Positions 57,780-64,000 of a DNA stretch of 64,000 bases are shown piece after piece. The stretch comes from Thermoflexus hugenholtzii (GTDB lineage: Bacteria > Chloroflexota > Anaerolineae > Thermoflexales > Thermoflexaceae): the NCBI RefSeq assembly GCF_018771565.1, contig NZ_CP076326.1, forward strand, positions 558,001 through 622,000, read 5' to 3'. A program made the translations under genes and the position numbers. How positions within the stretch are numbered: position 1 is the first letter of the stretch; each line of letters opens with the position of its first letter. The notes below the pieces were generated by a model. It searched no databases, was not told the DNA's origin, and saw nothing but the letters and a program-made list of their open reading frames with translations.

Positions 57780-58346
57780 TCAGCGCCCCCACCGCGCGGC
57801 CAGGGCCTGGACGGCCTGGTCCAGGAGCTGGCGTGTGGCGGCTTCCTGCGTCCCGTTCACGATCAGAAGGCTGAGGACCTCGCCGCGCACCTGCACCAGG
57901 GTCCGGAGGGCGCCCCCTTCGGAGTCCCGGCCCGAGACCTCCCAGCCTCCGACCTCCGGTCGCTCCTTCAGCCCCCAGGCGCGGATCAGCGCTTCCGCCG
58001 CCCGGCGGGCCTGGGCGGGGTCGGCATAGCGATAGAGGAAGTGAAACACCAGGCCGGTTTGCTGACCGTCATAAACGGCGAGCCCCACCCCATAGCCTTC
58101 CCGGAACCGGAGGGGTTCCTCCTTGATCCCCATGCTGGCGAGGTTCTCTGAATTCAGCGGATGATTGAGCGCCTGGGGGGAGAGAGGGCCCTCTTCCAGG
58201 CGATAACTTTGGGGGAAGGCCTCCGCAGGCAACGCTTGCGCCGTTAGCGGGGAGGGGGTGGAAGGCTGCGCCAGGGCCCGATGGAGAGCCGCCGCCACGC
58301 CCAGGGCCAGCATGAGAACGCCCACGCCAATTGCGATGCGCTTCAT
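57780..58346 (-). CDS. Secreted protein of unknown family
   Basis: 188 residues with a signal peptide (IGVGVLMLALGVAAALHRALA) and a compact alpha/beta domain after a Pro/Ser linker (VGLAVYDGQQTGLVFHFLYR, ALIRAWGLKERPEVGGWEVS, GALRTLVQVRGEVLSLLIVN). I recognise no family. GAGGCGGCC lies upstream of the ATG, and the gene begins 10 bases after the next secreted-protein gene, so the two form a unit. Confidence 0.65.
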   Translation of the reverse strand: MKRIAIGVGVLMLALGVAAALHRALAQPSTPSPLTAQALPAEAFPQSYRLEEGPLSPQALNHPLNSENLASMGIKEEPLRFREGYGVGLAVYDGQQTGLVFHFLYRYADPAQARRAAEALIRAWGLKERPEVGGWEVSGRDSEGGALRTLVQVRGEVLSLLIVNGTQEAATRQLLDQAVQALAARWGR

Positions 58347-58356
58347 GGCCGCCTCC

Positions 58357-58845
58357 TCAATCGAACCATACTCGAGCTGAGTAATTGCTGGGTTGCCATT
58401 TCGGCCCCCACGGAGGCTCCGTTGCTAGCCATCCCCCTTTGGGCAACAGCAACACATTTCGATCGGCCCCCCACCAGTTCCAGTTGGAAATGCAGCCGGC
58501 GCTGGAACTACAGGTCGCCGGGTCGCCGCCGGGCCCCAGATCGTGCGGATTATGCCCCCAGCGGCCCTGGAAGAAGGCTCCGAAATGGGGTTCCGGAATG
58601 GGCCAATAGGTCCAGAAGGCCACCGCAATGTAAGAGGCGGTCACGTTTGCCCACCATTGCGGCTGAGGCGGAGTAGGGGAAACACTTTGCATCCGTTCAC
58701 CGAATGCAGGGCTCCCGCCCAGGGAGAGCAATAGACAGCTGACCCATACGATCAGCCATCGACTTTCGCGAAAGCGTTGGGATCCCTGGGCCACCCGGAC
58801 ACCTGTCGCGCGATCCGTATGACGAGATCGCTCTCGCTCCTCCAT
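58357..58845 (-). CDS. Secreted Trp-rich small protein of unknown family
   Basis: 162 residues. A charged N-terminus of about 35 residues precedes a hydrophobic signal (WLIVWVSCLLLSLGGSPAFG). The mature part is rich in Trp, Gly and Pro (PQPQWWANV, WGHNPHDLGPGGD, SNWNWWGADRN) with two Cys. The start at 58845 fits GGAGG nine bases upstream; ATG 58851 and 58881 are alternatives. No homologue recognised; possibly wall- or glycan-binding. Confidence 0.6.
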   Translation of the reverse strand: MEERERSRHTDRATGVRVAQGSQRFRESRWLIVWVSCLLLSLGGSPAFGERMQSVSPTPPQPQWWANVTASYIAVAFWTYWPIPEPHFGAFFQGRWGHNPHDLGPGGDPATCSSSAGCISNWNWWGADRNVLLLPKGGWLATEPPWGPKWQPSNYSARVWFD

Positions 58846-58905
58846 TTCCATCTTCCTCCGTAAGGAATTTCTGTTCGGCATGATAGTGAGTCTTCTCCGA
58901 TCTGT

Positions 58906-58927
58906 CTGTCCCCTGCGTAGGGGGACA
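58906..58927. repeat. CTGTCCCC/GGGGACA hairpin
   Basis: CTGTCCCC and GGGGACA with a seven-base loop, in the divergent region between the Trp-rich protein gene and the glycosyltransferase gene. Nearly the same as the hairpin at 56807. Confidence 0.5.
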
Positions 58928-59025
58928 ATGCTCTCGCCACCGCGGGAGGTGGATCCGCGGAGGGGCAAAGCGCGCCCTTCGGCTAAAATATCCCCGGAAG
59001 ACGTCTCCCTGGAGGCCTCCGCTTC

Positions 59026-59787
59026 ATGGATCGGTCCGTTCGGGTGGATGTGGTCATCCCGGTCTACAACGAGGAGCGGGACCTGGAGCCCAGCGTTCAG
59101 AAGCTGCGCGCTTTCCTGCAGGCGAACTGCCCCTACCGCTGGCGCATCGTGATCGCCGACAACGCCTCGGTGGACCGCACGCCGGAGATCGGGCGGCGGC
59201 TGGCGGCCCAGTGGCCGGAGGAGGTGGCCTACATCCGGCTGAACCGGAAGGGACGGGGACGGGCGCTGCGCAAGGCCTGGCTGGAGAGCGACGCCGATGT
59301 GATGGCCTACATGGACGTCGATCTGTCCACTGACCTCAGCGCCTTCATGCCGCTGATCCAACCCCTGGTGGAGGGCCGCTATCACGTGGCCACGGGCAGC
59401 CGGCTGCACCCGCAATCCCGCATCACCCGCTCCCTCAAGCGCGAGATCATCTCCCGGATCTATAACTTCATCGTCTGGCTGCTCTTCCCCCGCCGCCGCT
59501 TCCGGGATGCCCAGTGCGGGTTTAAAGCCATCACCCGCCAGGCGGCCCAGGAGCTTGTCCCCCGGGTGGCCAATCAATCCTGGTTCTTCGACACGGAGCT
59601 GCTCCTGCGCGCCGAGCAGCGCGGCTACACCGTGTGGGAGGTCCCGGTGATCTGGCGGGAGGACCCCGACACCCGGGTGAAGATCCTGCGCACCGCCCTG
59701 GAGGACCTGCGGGGCCTGTGGCGCGTCCGACGGACTCCTGATCCACCCCCTATCTACACGGATCCGGAGGCCGATTACCCGGATTAG
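59026..59787 (+). CDS. Family 2 glycosyltransferase (dolichol-phosphate mannosyltransferase-like)
   Basis: 253 residues, GT-A fold: VDVVIPVYNEERDLEPSV, IADNASVDRTPEI, MAYMDVDLSTD (the DxD metal site), then RDAQCGFKAITR and WFFDTELLLRAE, which are DPM1/DPG synthase-like. It transfers a sugar from a nucleotide donor to a polyprenyl phosphate or lipid. No transmembrane extension is present. GGAGG lies upstream of the ATG. Confidence 0.88.
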   Translation: MDRSVRVDVVIPVYNEERDLEPSVQKLRAFLQANCPYRWRIVIADNASVDRTPEIGRRLAAQWPEEVAYIRLNRKGRGRALRKAWLESDADVMAYMDVDLSTDLSAFMPLIQPLVEGRYHVATGSRLHPQSRITRSLKREIISRIYNFIVWLLFPRRRFRDAQCGFKAITRQAAQELVPRVANQSWFFDTELLLRAEQRGYTVWEVPVIWREDPDTRVKILRTALEDLRGLWRVRRTPDPPPIYTDPEADYPD

Positions 59788-59887
59788 AGCCGGGAAGTCC
59801 TCCGGAAGCGGCGTCCCACCCGGTCGGGGAGGAGCGAGGCGGTTTTCGCGAAATAAATTTTGCGTTACAGAAGGAGGGAGGAAACCG

Positions 59888-61732
59888 ATGACGCGTTTCG
59901 GTCGGCTGCTGAGGGTGGATCTCTCCTCGCAGCGGATCCGGGAGGAGGAGATCCCCTCGGGGTGGGTGGAGGATTTCATCGGGGGCAGCGCCCTGGCGGC
60001 GCGGATGCTGTGGGAGCGCCTCCATCCGAAGGTGGATCCCCTGGGCCCGGAGAACCCCTTGCTGTTCCTCACCGGCCCGCTGACCGGCACCGCTGGCCCG
60101 GCCGTCGGACGGTTTACGATGTGCGCCCGCTCCCCCGCCACCGGGCTGTGGGGGGAGTCCAACTGCGGCGGGTTCTGGGGGCCGGAGCTGCGCTTCGCCG
60201 GCTACGATGCGCTATGGATCGAGGGACGCGCCCCGGAACCGGTCTACCTCTGGATCCACGACGGTCGGGTCGAGATCCGCCCCGCCGCTCATCTCTGGGG
60301 CCGCGATCCCTACGCCGTTCAGGCGGCCATCCGGCAGGAGGTGGGGGATCCCCTGGCCCGGGTGGCGGCCATCGGCGTCGCCGGGGAGAACCAGGTCCCC
60401 TTCGCCTTGATCCTGTGCGACCACGGTCGGGTAGCGGGCCGCACCGGGATGGGCGCGGTGATGGGCTCCAAGAACCTGAAGGCCATCGCGGTGCGGGGGA
60501 ACCAGCCGTTGCCCCTGGCCCGCCCGGAGGAGTTCGGGGCGCTGCGGTCGCAGGCCAACCGGGCGCTGCGGGAGGACAACCTGACCCGGGTGTTCCGGGA
60601 GACGGGGACGGCCGGTGCGGCGGAGTATTTCGAGCTGCTGGGGAGCATGCCCAAACGGTATTACGGGCAGGGCGCCTGGGAGGGCGCGTCGAAGGTGAGC
60701 GGGGCCGCCATGGCCGAGACGATCCTCTCGGGGGTCTCGGCCTGCCACGCCTGCGTGATCGCCTGCGGGCGGGTGGTGACCATCCCCGAAGGCCCCTATG
60801 CCCGGACGAAGGCGAAGGGCCCCGAATACGAGACCATCGCCGCCTTCGGTTCGAACCTCCTGAACGACGACCTCGCCCTCATCACGCATCTGGGGGATCT
60901 GTGCGATCGCTACGGGCTGGATTCCATCAGCATGGGGAACGTCCTCGGCCTGGCCTATCTGCTCTTCGAGCGCGGGGTCCTCACGGAACGGGACACCGGG
61001 GGGTTGGCCCTGCGCTGGGGGGATGCGCGGCCGGCGGAGATCCTCATCGCCCAGACGGCCCGGCGGGAGGGATTCGGGGCGCTGCTGGCCCAGGGGGCCC
61101 GCGGCCTGGCACGGGCCTTCGGCGCGGAGGATCTGGCGGTGGAGGTGAAAGGCCTGGAGGTCCCCTATCACGATCCGCGCGGGGTGGCGGGGATGGCCCT
61201 GAGCTACGCCACGTCCCCCCGCGGCGCGTGCCACAACCAGAGCGACTTCTTCATGGTGGAGCTGGGCCAATCCGATGAGGAGCTGGGCATCCCCTATCTC
61301 GATCGCCATCAATGCGAGGGCAAAGCCCGCTATGTGGCGATCCACCAGAACTGGCGGACGGTGTGCAACAGCCTGGTCCTCTGTTACTTCGCCCATGTGG
61401 CTCCCTCTACGGCCCTGGCCCTGCTCAACGCCGCGATGGGATGGGACTGGGACCTGGGGCGGATGCTGGAGGTGGGGGAACGGGCCTGGCAGCTGAAGCG
61501 GGCCCTCAACCATCGCCTGGGGGCGACCCGGGCGGACGACCGGCTTCCGAAACGGCTGCTGGAGCCGCTGGGGGAGGGCGGGGCGGCCGGCTTCGTCCCG
61601 GATCTGGAGGTCATGCTGCGCGAGTATTACGAGGTCCGCGGGTGGGACCCGGAGACCGGGCGGCCGAGGCCGGAGACCCTGCGGCGCCTCGGGCTGGCGT
61701 TCGCGGCCGACGATCTCGAGCGCTCCCCATAG
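59888..61732 (+). CDS. Tungsten-dependent aldehyde:ferredoxin oxidoreductase
   Basis: 614-residue AOR-family enzyme. It matches the family from RLLRVDLSSQRIREEEIPSG through GRTGMGAVMGSKNLKAIAV (pterin-binding) and WEGASKVSG. The 4Fe-4S ligands are the CHACVIAC cluster near residues 285-292 and the Cys near 493 (RTVCNSLVLC). It oxidises aldehydes to acids with ferredoxin as acceptor, using a tungsto-bispterin. Strong GGAGGGAGG site before the ATG. Such enzymes are oxygen-sensitive, pointing to anaerobic or microaerobic life. Confidence 0.92.
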   Translation: MTRFGRLLRVDLSSQRIREEEIPSGWVEDFIGGSALAARMLWERLHPKVDPLGPENPLLFLTGPLTGTAGPAVGRFTMCARSPATGLWGESNCGGFWGPELRFAGYDALWIEGRAPEPVYLWIHDGRVEIRPAAHLWGRDPYAVQAAIRQEVGDPLARVAAIGVAGENQVPFALILCDHGRVAGRTGMGAVMGSKNLKAIAVRGNQPLPLARPEEFGALRSQANRALREDNLTRVFRETGTAGAAEYFELLGSMPKRYYGQGAWEGASKVSGAAMAETILSGVSACHACVIACGRVVTIPEGPYARTKAKGPEYETIAAFGSNLLNDDLALITHLGDLCDRYGLDSISMGNVLGLAYLLFERGVLTERDTGGLALRWGDARPAEILIAQTARREGFGALLAQGARGLARAFGAEDLAVEVKGLEVPYHDPRGVAGMALSYATSPRGACHNQSDFFMVELGQSDEELGIPYLDRHQCEGKARYVAIHQNWRTVCNSLVLCYFAHVAPSTALALLNAAMGWDWDLGRMLEVGERAWQLKRALNHRLGATRADDRLPKRLLEPLGEGGAAGFVPDLEVMLREYYEVRGWDPETGRPRPETLRRLGLAFAADDLERSP

Positions 61733-61738
61733 CCGGCC

Positions 61739-62746
61739 ATGCGCATCCTGGTGACCGGCGCCACGGGCTTCCTGGGGCGGAACCTCTGCCCATATCTGGC
61801 GGAGCAGGGATATCGCGTGCGCGCCCTGGTTCGCCCGACTTCAGACTGGAAGTTCCTGGCCGCCCATGGGGTGGAGATCGCCTTCGGGGATATCCAGGAC
61901 CCCGTCTCCGTGCGGGCGGCGGTGGAGGGCTGCGACGCCGTGATCCACGCGGCGGGCTACTTCCGGTTCTGGGGTCCGCGGGCGCGCTACTGGGGGGTCA
62001 ACGTCGAGGGGACGCGGAACGTGGCGGAGGCGGCCCTGGCCGCAGGTGTGAGGCGGTTCGTCCACATCTCCACGGTGGCGGTGGTGGGGCGGCCGCGTCC
62101 GGGCGCGGTGATCGATGAAACCTATCCCTGCCGGCCGGTGGATGATTATCAGCGGACGAAGTGGGAGGGCGAGCGGCTGGTTCAGGAGGCGGTCGGGAGA
62201 GGGCTCCCGGCGGTGATCCTGCGCCCGGGAGCCTTCTACGGCCCCTGGGGGCGCTACGCCTTCAACCGGCTGTTCTTCGAGGACTTCCTGCGCGGGCTGC
62301 GCCTGCAGGTCCACGGCGGCCGCCGCTACACGTTCCCTATCTTCGTGCCGGACCTCTGTCGGGTGATCGAGGCGGCGCTGCATCGGGGGCGGGTGGGGGA
62401 GGTTTACAACGTGGCCGATCGAAGCCGGACCCACGGGGAGATCTACGAGATCGTCGCCCGCCTCGCCGGGGTTCCCGCATGGCGGATCAACGTCCCGGCG
62501 GCTCCCATGCGAGCTCTGGCCTGGGCCTGGACGAAGCTGGCAGACCTCACCGGGCGGGAGCCTTATTACCCGCTGACCCTGGCCACGTATGTGTTCTACG
62601 ACTGGGTGGTCTCCTCGGAGAAAGCCCGGCGGGAGCTGGGGTTCGAGCCCACGCCCTTTGAGGAGGGAGCCCGCCGCACTCTGGAATGGTATTGGGCGCA
62701 GGGGATCCTGAGGCCGCCGCGGCGGACTACGAGCAACCGGCTCTAA
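61739..62746 (+). CDS. NAD-dependent epimerase/dehydratase (extended SDR)
   Basis: 335 residues: TGATGFLG cofactor loop, HISTVAVVG Ser, and catalytic YQRTKWEGE (YxxxK). The C-terminal part (YNVADRSRTHGEIYEIVARL, YYPLTLATYVFYDW) resembles 3-beta-HSD-like and dihydroflavonol reductase-like extended SDRs. It begins six bases after the AOR stop and may be co-transcribed. Its end overlaps the convergent nucleotidyltransferase by four bases. Substrate unknown. Confidence 0.87.
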   Translation: MRILVTGATGFLGRNLCPYLAEQGYRVRALVRPTSDWKFLAAHGVEIAFGDIQDPVSVRAAVEGCDAVIHAAGYFRFWGPRARYWGVNVEGTRNVAEAALAAGVRRFVHISTVAVVGRPRPGAVIDETYPCRPVDDYQRTKWEGERLVQEAVGRGLPAVILRPGAFYGPWGRYAFNRLFFEDFLRGLRLQVHGGRRYTFPIFVPDLCRVIEAALHRGRVGEVYNVADRSRTHGEIYEIVARLAGVPAWRINVPAAPMRALAWAWTKLADLTGREPYYPLTLATYVFYDWVVSSEKARRELGFEPTPFEEGARRTLEWYWAQGILRPPRRTTSNRL

Positions 62747-63123
62747 AGCGTCAGGCGAGATCGAGCCACGGCTTCGCCGCCTCGTGCATAGAGAAGCACC
62801 CCCTTGGCCAGGATTTCCTCTCGCACAAATGGCCGTTCCCGAGCGAGCTGCTCGAACTCCTCCGGCGTGTAGACCAGCAGATCAGTGGCCACGCGGGGCT
62901 GAAGGAGCCGCCGGATGGTGTGAAGGCGCTCGATGAACGGCTGGTCCGTCCGCATGACGATGACGAGATCAATATCCGACCATGGCCCGATCTCCCCGGT
63001 CGCCAGGGATCCGAAGAGGATGATCCGCTCCGGATCCACCTCCCGGCGCAGGATCTCTACCAACCGGTGCAGCTCTTCCTCCAGCAACCGGCGGCGCTCC
63101 TGGGGCGAGGGATCCCGGCTCAT
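62743..63123 (-). CDS. Minimal nucleotidyltransferase (MNT type), solitary
   Basis: 126 residues with GSLATGEIGPWSDIDLVIVM (GSx10DxD) and VATDLLVY as the third acidic residue. It resembles MntA-type antitoxins, but no HEPN/HepT gene is adjacent, so it may be an orphan or act in trans. Confidence 0.83.
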   Translation of the reverse strand: MSRDPSPQERRRLLEEELHRLVEILRREVDPERIILFGSLATGEIGPWSDIDLVIVMRTDQPFIERLHTIRRLLQPRVATDLLVYTPEEFEQLARERPFVREEILAKGVLLYARGGEAVARSRLTL

Positions 63124-63169
63124 CGAGGCCTCCGGATTAAACCTGAAACGTCGCCGCCCTTTTCCGCAC

Positions 63170-63682
63170 TCAGCTCCTTCGAGCGACCGGGCGATCCCTT
63201 ATTCCCGGGACGATGGGAAACCCGGGATCTCGGACACGCTCTTCACCGGCGACCGGTAACCGGCTTTGATCATCTTCATCAAGCAGTCGTCCGCTTAGGG
63301 TGAGGTAGCCCTTCTTGACCAGCAATGCCAGCACTCCCAACGTGCCGGAAACGGGGATGCCAAGGCGAAGAGCGTAACGGCGCGCATCCCCGTCATCCGT
63401 GAACAGGATGCCTCCCCTCTCCAGAGCCACCGCGATGCAGGAGGCCTCGCCCTCCCCGAGGATTCGGCGAATGCGAGTAAGATGGTCTTCCTCTGTGGGG
63501 CTTAATTTCACGATTTCCAGCCATTCCCAGTCACAATCGAACAGATAGCCGGAAACCTCGCCGGCCTTTAATTCGTCTATCACATATGGTGTGGTTGCGG
63601 CGTTGGATAACACTGCACGCAACAAATCCAATCGGCCGATGCGGGCGAAATTGCTGAGAACCGTGGTGTCGAGCAGGATCAC
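63170..63682 (-). CDS. PIN-domain protein (DUF3368), putative toxin
   Basis: 170 residues. PIN acidic residues are visible in LLDTTVLSNFAR, GEGEASCIAVALE and LFTDDGDAR. Such proteins are RNases or toxins. The start is taken at GTG 63682, six bases after GGAG; a TTG at 63694 is the alternative. It follows the UPF0175 gene by 12 bases, the usual pairing. The last 25 residues are basic and Pro-rich, beyond the PIN fold. Confidence 0.82.
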   Translation of the reverse strand: MILLDTTVLSNFARIGRLDLLRAVLSNAATTPYVIDELKAGEVSGYLFDCDWEWLEIVKLSPTEEDHLTRIRRILGEGEASCIAVALERGGILFTDDGDARRYALRLGIPVSGTLGVLALLVKKGYLTLSGRLLDEDDQSRLPVAGEERVRDPGFPIVPGIRDRPVARRS

Positions 63683-63694
63683 TGCGCTCTCCAA

Positions 63695-64000
63695 CTAAGG
63701 GGTCTCGATGGAGAGGCCGACCGTGATCTCTGCCTGGGCTTCCTCCATCGTTTCCGGCCCAAGCCGCAAAGGCACGCCCAGCCGCAGGAAGCGTTCCCTG
63801 AGATCATCGACGGGGAGGTTCAGCAGCCGAGCCGCACGTCCGAGATTAATGTGACCGTCCAGATAAGCGGCAATGATTTGATTCCATCGGGCCTGGGATC
63901 CATCGGCTGCTTCCTCCGCCTCCGGCCTCAGTTCCTCCTCGCTCAACCCGACCGGTTCCAGCGTCGGTTCGGCGAGGGGAGAAGGATGCGGCGGCCTCGT
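63695..64000 (-). CDS. UPF0175 protein, putative antitoxin (5' end may lie outside)
   Basis: The conserved part is AAYLDGHINLGRAARLLNLP and DDLRERFLRLGVPLRLG, the UPF0175 helix-turn-helix region. A TTG start at 63946 would give 83 residues, but the frame stays open to the window edge (PSPLAEPTLEPVG), so the true start may be beyond 64000. Paired with the PIN gene downstream. Confidence 0.75.
   Translation of the reverse strand, partial: TRPPHPSPLAEPTLEPVGLSEEELRPEAEEAADGSQARWNQIIAAYLDGHINLGRAARLLNLPVDDLRERFLRLGVPLRLGPETMEEAQAEITVGLSIETP

Overview
The window is GC-rich throughout (by eye well above 60%) and has densely packed genes with strong GGAGG ribosome binding sites. It mixes thermophile-type metabolism (a tungsten aldehyde:ferredoxin oxidoreductase, a soluble sugar dehydrogenase) with DUF5667 anti-sigma, Uma2, MNT/HepT and PIN/UPF0175 genes. 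This suggests a thermophilic Chloroflexota bacterium, perhaps of the Thermoflexus type. That placement is inferred from gene content; no rRNA or tRNA gene was seen in the window.

Layout. 1-4.4 kb: the end of a rhamnulokinase-like sugar kinase, then lutB-lutC-lutA (lactate oxidation) and an MNT/HepT toxin-antitoxin pair. 4.5-13.8 kb: membrane proteins, a TauE/SafE exporter, an intradiol-dioxygenase-like lipoprotein or secreted protein, an SDR, a PQQ-type sugar dehydrogenase, ferritin, an ECF sigma factor with its DUF5667 partner, and a P1B metal ATPase. 14.0-23.9 kb: a sugar-alcohol operon with a SorC regulator, a fused E1 alpha/beta dehydrogenase, E2, a galactitol-type PTS IIA/IIB/IIC, a cupin gene split by an IS1-like element, and a zinc alcohol dehydrogenase. 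A convergent paralogous cupin follows. 24.2-35.2 kb: FeoB/FeoA, a secreted LTD-PLD-PLD-LTD protein, GNAT, RelE/ParE, a deoxynucleoside kinase, an SDR, a membrane NACHT-like HEAT-repeat protein and an OmpR-type regulator. 35.3-44.3 kb: a truncated phenylacetate-CoA ligase, then a TPP riboswitch with thiamine pyrophosphokinase, a second identical IS copy, a thiamine-type ABC binding protein and permease, a LOG-family protein and a DUF1786 protein.

44.4-58.9 kb (minus strand) is an unusual accessory array. Its unit is: LuxR-type regulator, a DCC-family (CxxC) protein with an internal twin-Arg membrane segment, a very Cys-rich protein with a LytM/M23-like C-terminal motif, and a beta-propeller lipoprotein. 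Two units are nearly whole. At least two more are visible only as scars: DCC N-termini, a frameshifted LuxR relic, and a DCC-like protein lacking its N-terminus but ending in a Cys-rich tail. This is the best candidate in the window for an undescribed system. A plausible job is export and disulfide maturation of Cys-rich secreted proteins, but this is inference.

59.0-64.0 kb: a glycosyltransferase, aldehyde:ferredoxin oxidoreductase, an NAD-dependent epimerase, a stand-alone nucleotidyltransferase, and a PIN/UPF0175 pair running off the end. Dispersed palindromic repeats sit between genes. They include a family resembling gamma-proteobacterial REP sequences, one copy of which is the target of an IS insertion.
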